A DNA stretch of 6,927 nucleotides, from NCBI GenBank assembly GCA_019309605.1, contig JAFDFW010000102.1, positions 1 to 6,927 of the forward strand. The letters are read 5' to 3'. The translations under genes and the position numbers were made by a program. Of the stretch, positions 1 to 6,525 are shown piece by piece. The DNA is from Deltaproteobacteria bacterium (lineage in GTDB: Bacteria; Myxococcota_A; Polyangia; Polyangiales; Houyiibacteriaceae). Numbering within the stretch: position 1 is the first letter of the stretch; each line of letters opens with the position of its first letter. The notes under the pieces are model-generated. The model ran no database searches and had not been told where the DNA came from. It saw nothing but the letters and a program-made list of their open reading frames with translations.

Positions 1-572
1 ATCAGCGGCGCCAAGACCGCAAACGCACTCCCGAACTCCGCCATCGTCAACATATAGCCGCTATCCCCGACGAGATGGGCGGCGGCCGCGGCGCCCGAGT
101 GAAGCAACACCAAGACGATTAGCGAGCTGCCAAAGATCAGCACCATCGCAAAAGCGAGCAGCCTCCGCTCCGCCAGCTGAAGCCTCTCGGAGCGACTCGC
201 GTGAACGAGGAGCTTGGGCCGAATCCCCCACATGTGGTTGAGCGCGCGCCGCAGCATCGAGAACAGGCGCGCGGAGACGTACAGCATGAAGACGGCGCCG
301 ATGACCGGCGCTGCCCAGCTCGTTGCTTCGTCGCCGAGCTGAACGATCGCTTCGACCAGAAACGTCGCCATGTCAGAGCCGAGAAACACCCCGAGCTGAC
401 CGACGAGCTCCTCCCGAGCTTCCGCTTCCGGCATGACCAGGGACGCAATGAGCAACGCAACAACGCCTAGCGGCGCGATCGCCAGGGACGCATAAAAGGC
501 GATTGCCCCCGAGAGCAATCGCCCGTCGTGCGACTGGAAATAGCGCCACGTCTCGATGAGAAGCGCGACCAT
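1..572 (-). CDS. YihY/BrkB-family inner-membrane protein (UPF0761), C-terminal part cut by window edge
   Basis: I translated this frame by hand. It is open from an ATG at 572-570 to the window edge, giving 190 codons of a family that is usually about 280-320 residues. Two stretches match the family. The first is SGAIAFYASLAIAPL (residues 21-35), the first hydrophobic segment. The second is ALNHMWGIR (110-118), equivalent to the family's LN-xx-W/WG-R signature after the second membrane segment. Hydrophobic segments lie near residues 19-47, 84-107 and 137-165, with another beginning near 174. The family forms polytopic inner-membrane proteins of unclear function; the old label 'RNase BN' for E. 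coli YihY was a misassignment. The start lies 6 nt after the ahcY stop and in the same frame, with no strong Shine-Dalgarno, so translation is probably coupled to ahcY. The family call is good; the function is unknown. Confidence 0.85.
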   Translation of the reverse strand, partial: MVALLIETWRYFQSHDGRLLSGAIAFYASLAIAPLGVVALLIASLVMPEAEAREELVGQLGVFLGSDMATFLVEAIVQLGDEATSWAAPVIGAVFMLYVSARLFSMLRRALNHMWGIRPKLLVHASRSERLQLAERRLLAFAMVLIFGSSLIVLVLLHSGAAAAAHLVGDSGYMLTMAEFGSAFAVLAPL

Positions 573-578
573 CCGGCT

Positions 579-1907
579 CTAGTAGCGGTAGTAGCTCGGC
601 TTGAACGGCCCCTCGACTGGAATTCCGAGGTACTCGGCCTGGGCCGGCGTCAGTTTGCTGAGCTTGACGCCGAGCTGACCGAGGTGGAGCTGCGCGACTT
701 TCTCGTCGAGTTCCTTCGAGAGCACGTAGACCTTGCCCACTTCGTAGCGATCGCGCTCCATCCACAGGGAGAGCTGCGCAAGCACCTGGTTGCTGAACGA
801 GTTGCTCATCACGAAGCTCGGATGACCGGTGGCGCAGCCGAGGTTCACGAGGCGCCCGCGTGCGAGCACGATGATGCGCTTGCCATCGGGGAAGATGAAG
901 TGGTCGACCTGCGGCTTGATCTCGTCTTCGGTGACGCCGTTCGTCGGGTCGGTCAGCCACGCCATCTGAATCTCGGAATCGAAATGCCCGATGTTGCAGA
1001 GGATGGCTTCGTTCTTCATCTGCTTCATGTGCTCGCCAGTGACGACGTCGCAACAACCGGTGGACGTGACGAAGATGTCGGCGATCGGGGCCGCCTCTTC
1101 CATCGTGACAACCTGGTAGCCCTCCATCGAGGCCTGAAGCGCGCAAATCGGGTCGATTTCGGTTACGAGAACACGGGCGCCCGCGCGGGCCATCGCCTGC
1201 ACGCAGCCCTTGCCCACGTCACCGTAGCCGGCCACGACGACCACCTTGCCCGCAATCATCACATCGGTCGCCCGCTTGATGCCGTCGACGAGCGACTCAC
1301 GGCAACCATAAAGGTTGTCGAACTTCGACTTGGTGACCGAATCGTTCACGTTGATGGCGGGGCACTTGAGCGAGCCCTCGCGCTCCATGTCGTAAAGACG
1401 ATGAACGCCCGTGGTCGTCTCCTCAGACAGGCCGAGGATGCGATCGGACCCGTCGAACATCTCGGCGTACTGCTGGTGTACGATAGCGGTGAGGTCGCCG
1501 CCGTCGTCGAGCAGGAGATTCGGAGCCTTGCCGCCTTCGAACGAGCGAAGCTGCTGGTGAATGCACCAGTCGTACTCCTCCTCGGTCTCCCCCTTCCATG
1601 CGAATACCGGGACGCCCGTCTTGGCGATGGCGGCCGCAGCGTGGTCCTGCGTCGAGAAGATGTTGCAGCTCGTCCAGGTGACCTCTGCGCCGAGCTCGGT
1701 CAGGGTCTCGATCAGGACGGCGGTCTGGATCGTCATGTGAAGGCAACCCGCAATGCGCGCGCCGGCGAGCGGCTTTTGGGCCCCATACTCTCGACGAAGC
1801 GCCATCAAGCCCGGCATTTCGTGCTCGGCGATGGCGATTTCCTTCCGACCCCAGTCGGCCAATGAAAGGTCGGCAACCTTGTATTTCAGATCTGGATTTG
1901 GGCTCAT
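579..1907 (-). CDS. ahcY: S-adenosylhomocysteine hydrolase (adenosylhomocysteinase)
   Basis: This 442-residue cytosolic NAD-dependent enzyme splits S-adenosylhomocysteine into homocysteine and adenosine, relieving product inhibition of methyltransferases and feeding the methionine cycle. By comparison with the known human enzyme, the substrate and catalytic residues are present: H57 (in CLHMTIQT), D135, E163 (in SEETTTG), and K193 and D197 (in VTKSKFDN). The NAD-binding GYGDVGKG lies at 227-234. The C-terminus FKPSYYRY carries the Lys and Tyr that reach into the neighbouring subunit's cofactor site. Only about 25 residues separate DDGGD from SEETTTG, so this is the compact form without the roughly 40-residue insertion of mycobacterial and many proteobacterial enzymes. 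The ATG at 1907 is chosen because it overlaps the upstream stop as ATGA, and MSPNPDLKYKVADLSLADWG is a normal N-terminus. An in-frame start at 1958 would lie inside the upstream gene. Confidence 0.98.
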   Translation of the reverse strand: MSPNPDLKYKVADLSLADWGRKEIAIAEHEMPGLMALRREYGAQKPLAGARIAGCLHMTIQTAVLIETLTELGAEVTWTSCNIFSTQDHAAAAIAKTGVPVFAWKGETEEEYDWCIHQQLRSFEGGKAPNLLLDDGGDLTAIVHQQYAEMFDGSDRILGLSEETTTGVHRLYDMEREGSLKCPAINVNDSVTKSKFDNLYGCRESLVDGIKRATDVMIAGKVVVVAGYGDVGKGCVQAMARAGARVLVTEIDPICALQASMEGYQVVTMEEAAPIADIFVTSTGCCDVVTGEHMKQMKNEAILCNIGHFDSEIQMAWLTDPTNGVTEDEIKPQVDHFIFPDGKRIIVLARGRLVNLGCATGHPSFVMSNSFSNQVLAQLSLWMERDRYEVGKVYVLSKELDEKVAQLHLGQLGVKLSKLTPAQAEYLGIPVEGPFKPSYYRY

Positions 1908-1924
1908 GATGGTCTTATCTCCTC
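1904..1924 (-). promoter_or_regulatory. ATGA stop/start overlap with ribosome binding site for ahcY
   Basis: On the minus strand the regulator's TGA (1906-1904) and the ahcY ATG (1907-1905) overlap as ATGA. A GAGGAG purine run at 1924-1919 lies 11 nt before the ATG, inside the last codons of the regulator. This arrangement is typical of translational coupling. It fixes the ahcY start and indicates a shared mRNA. Confidence 0.8.
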
Positions 1925-2896
1925 TTTCGTTCCGCGTCGCGCTGCGAGCACCTGCCACTTCAGATGGGCATCGGGGCCAGACCCGTAACGCGCTGCGGGA
2001 ATGACAAAAATTTCGGGGTTGATCAAGCCGGCTGACTTGGCGAACTCAAAAAGCTCATCCCGCTCGAATCCGAGCCAGAGGTCGGCCTGCCGTTCGCGCA
2101 TGAGCTCGTCGTCGTGGGAGCAGTAGTCGATGACCACCACTTGACCACCCGGCCGCACGAGCAAGCCCAGGAGCGATACCAATTGCTGCGGCCGCGGGGC
2201 ATGGTGGAGCAAGCGCACCGCAAACACCGCATCGGCGCCGCCGAGTTCACGCACGCGCGCGACGATGGCGGCGTCGTCGTAGCTCGCCTGGACGAGCTCA
2301 ACGTGATCGTACCCGTGACTCGAGAGCCTGCGCTCGGCCGCCCTGAGCTGCTCCTCGGAACGGTCGACCGCGATCACTCGATCGAACAACGGGGCCAACA
2401 GCTCGACCAATGCGCCATCACCCGTGCCCAGGTCGACCGCGAGGGCGCGCCTCGGCAATAAGGTGCGGATTGCGGTGAGATAGGCGGACCACTCTGCGAC
2501 GGGAGGCGGAGAGGCGTCATCGGAGGGCTGCTCGAAGAAGGCGCGCGCATCTTCGTCGCGCGCTTTGATCACTCGGGCAACGCGTTCGAGGCTGCCGTCT
2601 TCAGCGCAGAGCGCGCGGCCGGAGCGAATCGCATCCGCGAGCAAGGGATCGCCGTTTAAATCGGGCGACAGGCGGGCGAAGGCGCGCGTACCCTGGCGGC
2701 GCACAGCCACCAAGCCGGCTTCTCGGAGTAGCTTCAGGTGCTTGGACACGTTTGGCTGCGCTTCGCCCGTCAGCTCGGCGAGCTCGCCGATCGAGAGCTC
2801 ATCCTCGGAAGTGAGGCCGAGCAAACGAAGCCGCCGCGGCTCCCCAAGCAGGCGGTAGAGCTCCCAGCGAGGAGATTCTGCGACGGCAAGCGGCAT
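1904..2896 (-). CDS. sahR: SahR-like regulator: ArsR-type HTH fused to a methyltransferase-like SAM/SAH-binding domain
   Basis: The protein has 330 residues in two domains. Residues about 10-80 are an ArsR-type winged helix, with the recognition helix around QPNVSKHLKLLREAGL (47-62) and a wing at VRRQGTRAFARL (65-76). Residues about 135-320 form a class I methyltransferase fold: motif I VDLGTGDG at 154-161, the acidic ribose-binding end of strand 2 at AVDRS (176-180), and the post-II and post-III regions RLLHHAP (228-234) and LVRPGGQVVVIDY (246-258). The ArsR metal-binding CxC motif is absent; the only cysteines are C97 and C259. This architecture beside ahcY matches SahR, a known proteobacterial repressor that senses S-adenosylhomocysteine and controls ahcY and methionine-cycle genes. 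By inference it autoregulates this operon, with its second domain acting as an SAH sensor. The ATG at 2896 opens a standard ArsR N-terminus. It could still retain methyltransferase activity. The symbol is by analogy. Confidence 0.85.
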   Translation of the reverse strand: MPLAVAESPRWELYRLLGEPRRLRLLGLTSEDELSIGELAELTGEAQPNVSKHLKLLREAGLVAVRRQGTRAFARLSPDLNGDPLLADAIRSGRALCAEDGSLERVARVIKARDEDARAFFEQPSDDASPPPVAEWSAYLTAIRTLLPRRALAVDLGTGDGALVELLAPLFDRVIAVDRSEEQLRAAERRLSSHGYDHVELVQASYDDAAIVARVRELGGADAVFAVRLLHHAPRPQQLVSLLGLLVRPGGQVVVIDYCSHDDELMRERQADLWLGFERDELFEFAKSAGLINPEIFVIPAARYGSGPDAHLKWQVLAARRGTKEEIRPS

Positions 2897-2899
2897 GAA

Positions 2900-2933
2900 A
2901 TCTCGATATATTCCCTCATTCGCATGGATGCAA
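2900..2933 (-). promoter_or_regulatory. Candidate promoter and operator for sahR-ahcY
   Basis: On the minus strand TTGCAT (2933-2928) and TATATC (2910-2905) are separated by exactly 17 nt, giving 3/6 and 4/6 matches to sigma-70 -35 and -10 boxes. A palindromic GCATnnATGC (2922-2931) overlaps the -35, and an imperfect palindrome ATATCGAGAT (2909-2900) overlaps the -10. Either could be a site for the ArsR-type repressor. The -10 ends 8 nt before the regulator's ATG, so transcription from it would give an mRNA with almost no leader. A purine run GAGGGA (2917-2912) sits 15 nt before the ATG, which is far for a ribosome binding site. I have no reliable memory of the SahR consensus to test against. 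Confidence 0.35.
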
Positions 2934-2942
2934 GCAAGGCAG

Positions 2943-2956
2943 GGAAAGATTCCTTT
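2943..2956. repeat. Small inverted repeat upstream of sahR
   Basis: The 14 bases contain nested dyads: GGAA-AGA-TTCC (2943-2953) and AAAG-ATTC-CTTT (2945-2956). They lie just after the M50 gene stop and 10-20 nt upstream of the candidate -35 box. The position suits a second operator half or an upstream regulator site. No U-rich tract follows on either strand, so it does not look like an intrinsic terminator. Short dyads like this also occur by chance. Confidence 0.2.
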
Positions 2957-2968
2957 AACTCGGTGTAA

Positions 2969-3994
2969 TCACGTGCTTTTCTCTCGTAGCGCGCGCTGGT
3001 AGTAGGCCTCTGCAAAGTCTCCTCCCCGCTCGCGTGCAGCCTCCAAGAGGGGGACGGCGGCATCGGGCTTTCCGAGCTCCACTAGGACGGCGCCCTCGAG
3101 AGCGGGATCGGCCGCGCGATCACCGGACATCGATGTCAGCGCTTGGTGGGCCTCACCTGGCTCTCCGTTGATGAGCCTGCCCCAGGCCAAGAGGTGAAAG
3201 GCTTCGTCGAGCTCCGAGGTCGCATCGGCCTTCGCCACGAGCTCCGAGGCGGCGCGGACCACGGCCTGGCCGTCGCCGCGCTCCAGGGCTTCGAACGCCT
3301 GCTGGACGAGGCTTTGGGGCGATGTGCCTTCCGGCGCCTGGGACGAAGTGTCGCGCTGCCGCTCCGCTCGAAAGGCTTGGTAGGTGCTGAAGGCGAGCAA
3401 GAACAGCAGAATCGTCGCCGGATACTGTTTGAAGTTCACGGTCACGGCGAGCAGCAAGCCGATGACAGCGAAGGAGACGTAGCAGGCGAACAATCGCCCA
3501 CGGGACGGAGCGAGGAGCTCCATGAGCGACGCCACGATGTTGCCACCATCGAGCGGCAGGACGGGCAGCAGATTCAAGAGGCCCCATCCAAGATTGACGA
3601 AGATCAGCGAGCGAAATGCGTAGCGCGCGAGCGAGGGATCGGGCACGCGCAACACGTCCATCAAGACCAATGCAAGCGACCCGATGAAGATCCCAACCGC
3701 GGGACCGGCGGCGCTCACGACGAGGCTTCGCGCTGGGCTCATCGGCTCGCTTTGCTCCCACCATGTCAGCCCACCAAGCGCGATGAGCTCGATCCGTGGC
3801 TGCCTTCCGAACGCGCGCCCGACCAAGGCATGGCCGAGCTCGTGCATCAGGATTCCCTGGAACACCACCACGACCCAGATCAGCAGCCCGGCCCATCCCT
3901 CTTCGCTGTTCACGGTCCAAAGCCACAGGGCCATCAGCCAGAACCACAGATGAATGCGGATGGGGATTCGGAACAGGCGGAACTCGATGCTCAT
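2969..3994 (-). CDS. M50-family (site-2-protease-like) membrane metalloprotease with TPR-like C-terminal tail
   Basis: The protein has 341 residues. Zinc-site residues are visible: HELGH (51-55) at the end of a hydrophobic segment, and NLLPVLPLDGG (141-151), whose LDG aspartate is the third zinc ligand of the M50 family. Hydrophobic segments lie near 15-29, 33-50, 90-113, 128-147, 169-186 and 192-208. From about 225 to 341 the chain is soluble and helical, with repeated small/large residue patterns like tetratricopeptide repeats (AFEALERGD, AFHLLAWGRLINGEPGEA, GAVLVELGKPDAAVPLLEAA, AEAYYQRAL). No PDZ or CBS domain is seen. M50 enzymes cut transmembrane substrates such as anti-sigma factors; the substrate here is unknown. 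The ATG at 3994 is chosen because MSIEFRLFRIPIRIH is a usual S2P N-terminus. There is no clear Shine-Dalgarno, and a TTG at 4066 would overlap nth. Confidence 0.88.
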   Translation of the reverse strand: MSIEFRLFRIPIRIHLWFWLMALWLWTVNSEEGWAGLLIWVVVVFQGILMHELGHALVGRAFGRQPRIELIALGGLTWWEQSEPMSPARSLVVSAAGPAVGIFIGSLALVLMDVLRVPDPSLARYAFRSLIFVNLGWGLLNLLPVLPLDGGNIVASLMELLAPSRGRLFACYVSFAVIGLLLAVTVNFKQYPATILLFLLAFSTYQAFRAERQRDTSSQAPEGTSPQSLVQQAFEALERGDGQAVVRAASELVAKADATSELDEAFHLLAWGRLINGEPGEAHQALTSMSGDRAADPALEGAVLVELGKPDAAVPLLEAARERGGDFAEAYYQRALREKST

Positions 3995-4040
3995 CGGGGG
4001 AACTATGGGTCTCGGCCGGGTTGGCGGCCAGTGATTGCCG

Positions 4041-4694
4041 TCAGCGGCGTCGTGATTCCTCGGCAATTCGCTTCTTCGTCGCGGCCCAGCCGCAGATCTC
4101 GCATTGGCTCAAGTCGTGCCCACGCGCGGGGCAGTACTCACGCCCGAAGTAGATGATCTGCAGGTGCCGGCGAATCCAGGTGTCCTCTCGAAACACCTTC
4201 TTGAGATCGGCCTCGGTCTTGACGACGTTCTTACCATCGGAAAGGCCCCAGCGCGCGGCGAGACGGTGGATGTGCGTGTCGACCGGGAACGCGGGCCGGT
4301 CGAAGGACTGGCACATCACGACGGACGCGGTCTTGTGCCCCACCCCGGGCAGCGCTTCGAGCGCATCGATGTCGTCGGGCACATCCCCGCCATGCCGTTC
4401 GATGAGGAGCTCGGCCATGGCCTTGAGGTTCTTGGCCTTGGTCGGGGCGAGTCCGACCGTGCGGATGAACGAGAGAATGCGATCGACGGGCAACGCGGCC
4501 ATCGATTTGGGATTGGAAGCCTCGGCGAACAAGGCGGGTGTTACCTCGTTGACCTTCTTGTCCGTCGTCTGCGCGCTCAGCATCACCGACACGAGGAGCG
4601 TGTAAGGATCCTGGTGATCCAGCGGGATCGGCGGCTCTGGATAGAGCGCATCGAGGATCTCGCCGATTCGGTCGGCTTTGTCCCGGCGATTCAT
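4041..4694 (-). CDS. nth: Endonuclease III (DNA glycosylase/AP lyase), unusual Fe-S cysteine pattern
   Basis: This 217-residue base-excision repair enzyme removes oxidised pyrimidines and nicks the abasic site. The fold is clear: LLVSVMLSAQTTDKKVN (33-49), the helix-hairpin-helix LPGVGHKTASVV (115-126) containing the catalytic lysine K121, and VDTHIHRLAARWGL (138-151) with the catalytic aspartate D139. The C-terminal [4Fe-4S] loop is odd. E. coli Nth has C-x6-C-x2-C-x5-C, whereas here C188-x9-C198-x2-C201 is followed by GWAATKKRIAEESRRR with no fourth cysteine. The ATG at 4694 gives a normal N-terminus (MNRRDKADRIGEILDAL) and sits 10 nt after the PEBP gene stop, suggesting co-transcription. 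The glycosylase assignment is firm; cluster binding is uncertain. Confidence 0.95.
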   Translation of the reverse strand: MNRRDKADRIGEILDALYPEPPIPLDHQDPYTLLVSVMLSAQTTDKKVNEVTPALFAEASNPKSMAALPVDRILSFIRTVGLAPTKAKNLKAMAELLIERHGGDVPDDIDALEALPGVGHKTASVVMCQSFDRPAFPVDTHIHRLAARWGLSDGKNVVKTEADLKKVFREDTWIRRHLQIIYFGREYCPARGHDLSQCEICGWAATKKRIAEESRRR

Positions 4695-4704
4695 TGGACG
4701 CGGA

Positions 4705-5334
4705 CTACAGCTCTCGCGCGGTCTGGTTGATCTTGTACTTCGCGACGAGGCTTGCTTCGCCGAGGACGTGGCCTTCGATTGCGGCACGCACATCTCCGGC
4801 GGTGAACCTGCCGTCGACCGCGACCCGATCGGCATCGAGCGCATACACGGTGAACCGATAGTGATGCACGATGCTGTCGTTGAACGGCGGACAGGGGCCA
4901 TCGTAGCCGTAGTAGTCTCCGGCCATGTCGGGGTCGCCGGCAAACCAGCCGGTGTAGTCGTTGATGCCGCAGCGGGTTCCTTGAGGACCCTCGGGCCCGT
5001 CCTTGCCCTTTGCCGTGACGGCATCGCTGAATGCGCCCTCCGCAACGGTGGCATCGGGCGCAAGATCGACGAGAACCCAGTGGCTGAAGTCCGCGCGGGG
5101 TAGATCGGACGGGACCATGCGGCCTTCCTGATTCACGTCATCCGGCTTGGTCGGCGCATCGGTGTCGATGCAAAGGATGGCGATCGACTTGGTGCCTTTT
5201 GGCAAGTCCGACCAGGCCAAGTGCGGGCTCTTGTTGTCGGAAAGATCGATCTTGCCATCCGCGCTGGTCTTGCCAAACGCGTACTGAGTCAGGATGTAAT
5301 CGCCGTCGTTGAAACTGTCGCTGCGGAGCTGCAT
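4705..5334 (-). CDS. PEBP-family protein of the YbhB/YbcL type
   Basis: The protein has 209 residues, longer than the roughly 160-residue E. coli YbhB. Family signatures are present: CIDTDAPT (55-62, equivalent to the DPDAP ligand-pocket motif), FSHWVLVDLAP (83-93), and GYDGPCPP (143-150) followed by HHYRFTVYALD (157-167). Extra length sits in two places: about residues 63-80, and a loop at about 119-142 that inserts YTGWFAGDPDMAGDYY between the usual GINDY and GYDGPCPP. PEBP proteins bind anionic ligands, and in bacteria their role is poorly known. There is no signal peptide, so it is probably cytoplasmic. The ATG at 5334 starts a typical N-terminus (MQLRSDSFNDGDYI); an in-frame GTG at 5352 would add six residues, and neither has a strong Shine-Dalgarno. 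It lies 10 nt upstream of nth, likely on the same transcript. Confidence 0.92.
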   Translation of the reverse strand: MQLRSDSFNDGDYILTQYAFGKTSADGKIDLSDNKSPHLAWSDLPKGTKSIAILCIDTDAPTKPDDVNQEGRMVPSDLPRADFSHWVLVDLAPDATVAEGAFSDAVTAKGKDGPEGPQGTRCGINDYTGWFAGDPDMAGDYYGYDGPCPPFNDSIVHHYRFTVYALDADRVAVDGRFTAGDVRAAIEGHVLGEASLVAKYKINQTAREL

Positions 5335-5392
5335 GGGAACGGAGATCAGCACTGACCGCCCCGCGTGTCAATGGAACGGAGGGCCGGGGCAG

Positions 5393-5409
5393 CGCCAGTG
5401 TTACTGGCG
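5393..5409. repeat. Stem-loop at the glycosyltransferase stop codon
   Basis: CGCCAGT (5393-5399) and ACTGGCG (5403-5409) form a perfect 7-bp stem with a 3-nt loop. The glycosyltransferase TAA (5403-5401) spans the loop edge. On the minus-strand transcript it is followed by a C/G-rich stretch rather than a run of U, so it is not a standard intrinsic terminator. It could affect transcript stability or ribosome release at the gene end, or be chance. Confidence 0.35.
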
Positions 5410-6525
5410 GCGAATTGCGTCGAGATAGCGTTGGGCGGTGGTGTCCCAGCGGAAGGTCGAGCTCACGTACTGCGCGGTGCGCTGGCTTGCCTGTCGAAGG
5501 GCGTCTGGGTCGTCGAGCAATTCCTGGATCCGGGCTGCGAACGCATCTGCGTCTTCCGTGGGCGCGAACCAGCCGTTCACGCCCTCATCGATCACATCGC
5601 GAATCCCCTCGAGGTCCGCCGCTAGCGTCGGCAGGCCGCATGCGCCTGCTTCGAGCATCACGATGCCGAAACCTTCCATATCGCCGGGGACGACGATGTT
5701 GGGCATGACGAACAGCTTGCCTCTTCGGTAGAGTTCCACGAGCTCTTCTTCGGAGATCTTGCCCAAACAGCGGACGCGCTGCTGGAGGCCTGCGCGCTTG
5801 ATCGCGGCTTCGATGTTCTCACGCTCGGGCCCGTCGCCGGCCAACCAGAAGATCACTCGCTCGGGAAGCTTGGGCATCACGTTCTCGACGAACCAAACGA
5901 AACCTTTGCGGCGCACTTGGCGTCCAACCGTCACCAGCAGGAACGCATCGCCGGGCAGCGTCGGCACGCCGGTGACATGAACCCGCGCGGGCGCATCGCA
6001 TGAGTCGGCCACGCCTTTGAAGCGATCGAGGTCAACCGCGTTGGGAACGACGTGCACCCGATCACGAGGCAAGCCGCGGGCAACCAGCTCTTCCCCCGTC
6101 GCCCGACTGACCGGCATGACCGCGTCGAGCATTCCGCAGAGACGGCGCACGGCCATCTGATACACCGGGTTCGGATCTGTCACATCTAGCCCGTGTATGA
6201 TCGCAGCAATGCGAATGCCCTTCCTTTGTAGCGCCGGACCAGCGATCAAGAGCGGCAGCGCGGTCGTCATGCTGGTGAACAGAATCGTATCGGCCCGATG
6301 CGCCGCGGCTTCGCGCCCCAATCGCACCGCAAGCGAAACCAAGAACGGCACCGCCTTGATGTGCACCCACTTCCAGCTCGACCGAAGCGTTACCGTCCGC
6401 ATCGAAACGTCGCTCCGCGCCTCGAGCGCATGATGAAGCTCGGTCGCCACCCTTTGCATTCCGCCCACATTGCTCAACGGCGCATCGAGCGGCGGGAACG
6501 AATGAGAAACGAAGAGAAGGCGCAT
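5401..6525 (-). CDS. Glycosyltransferase, GT4-type (GT-B fold)
   Basis: The protein has 374 residues, the usual length for GT4. The N-terminal half begins MRLLFVSHSFPP (1-12) with the glycine-rich acceptor-side loop SNVGGMQRVATEL (18-30). The C-terminal half carries VTVGRQVRRKGF (198-209), FWLAGDGPE (226-234), VRCLGKISEEEL (251-262) and the EX7E motif, E284-GFGIVML-E292, followed by EAGACGLPTLA (292-302), which bind the nucleotide-sugar donor. Such enzymes transfer a sugar from a nucleotide donor to a lipid, polysaccharide or protein acceptor at the cytoplasmic face of the membrane. The donor and acceptor cannot be read from the sequence. No polysaccharide or LPS genes sit beside it, so its pathway is unassigned. 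The ATG at 6525 gives a canonical first strand, but no Shine-Dalgarno is evident. The next gene downstream is 66 nt away. Confidence 0.93.
   Translation of the reverse strand: MRLLFVSHSFPPLDAPLSNVGGMQRVATELHHALEARSDVSMRTVTLRSSWKWVHIKAVPFLVSLAVRLGREAAAHRADTILFTSMTTALPLLIAGPALQRKGIRIAAIIHGLDVTDPNPVYQMAVRRLCGMLDAVMPVSRATGEELVARGLPRDRVHVVPNAVDLDRFKGVADSCDAPARVHVTGVPTLPGDAFLLVTVGRQVRRKGFVWFVENVMPKLPERVIFWLAGDGPERENIEAAIKRAGLQQRVRCLGKISEEELVELYRRGKLFVMPNIVVPGDMEGFGIVMLEAGACGLPTLAADLEGIRDVIDEGVNGWFAPTEDADAFAARIQELLDDPDALRQASQRTAQYVSSTFRWDTTAQRYLDAIRRQ

Noticed and set aside
373..1146. Minus-strand open frame of 257 codons overlapping the end of ahcY and the start of the yihY-like gene
   Set aside because: It is out of frame with both real genes and its sequence is Arg-rich with no family signature.
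528..1865. Long open frame on the plus strand (445 codons) opposite ahcY
   Set aside because: It is antisense to a fully conserved ahcY. The translation has no recognisable motif and is rich in residues expected from reverse-frame reading of high-GC codons. This is a shadow.
1908..1958. Upstream in-frame start for ahcY at 1958 adding 17 residues
   Set aside because: The extra residues lie inside the regulator's coding sequence, while the ATG at 1907 has an ATGA overlap, a nearby GAGGAG and a normal family N-terminus.
2897..2968. SAH or SAM riboswitch upstream of the sahR-ahcY operon
   Set aside because: The gap is only 72 nt and must also hold the promoter. No multi-stem structure is visible, and the regulator supplies a protein-based alternative.
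3208..3250. Direct repeat of CGAGCTCCGAGG
   Set aside because: The two copies are within the TPR-like coding region and encode similar SEL-containing helix turns; this is explained by coding and codon bias.
3143..4156. Long open frame on the plus strand (337 codons) opposite the M50 and nth genes
   Set aside because: It crosses two genes with clear catalytic motifs on the other strand, and its product is low-complexity and rich in E, R, H and Q, as expected for an antisense shadow.
4695..5063. Longer in-frame start for nth at 5063
   Set aside because: The added sequence runs through the PEBP gene in another frame, is low-complexity, and would give an N-terminus unlike any Nth.
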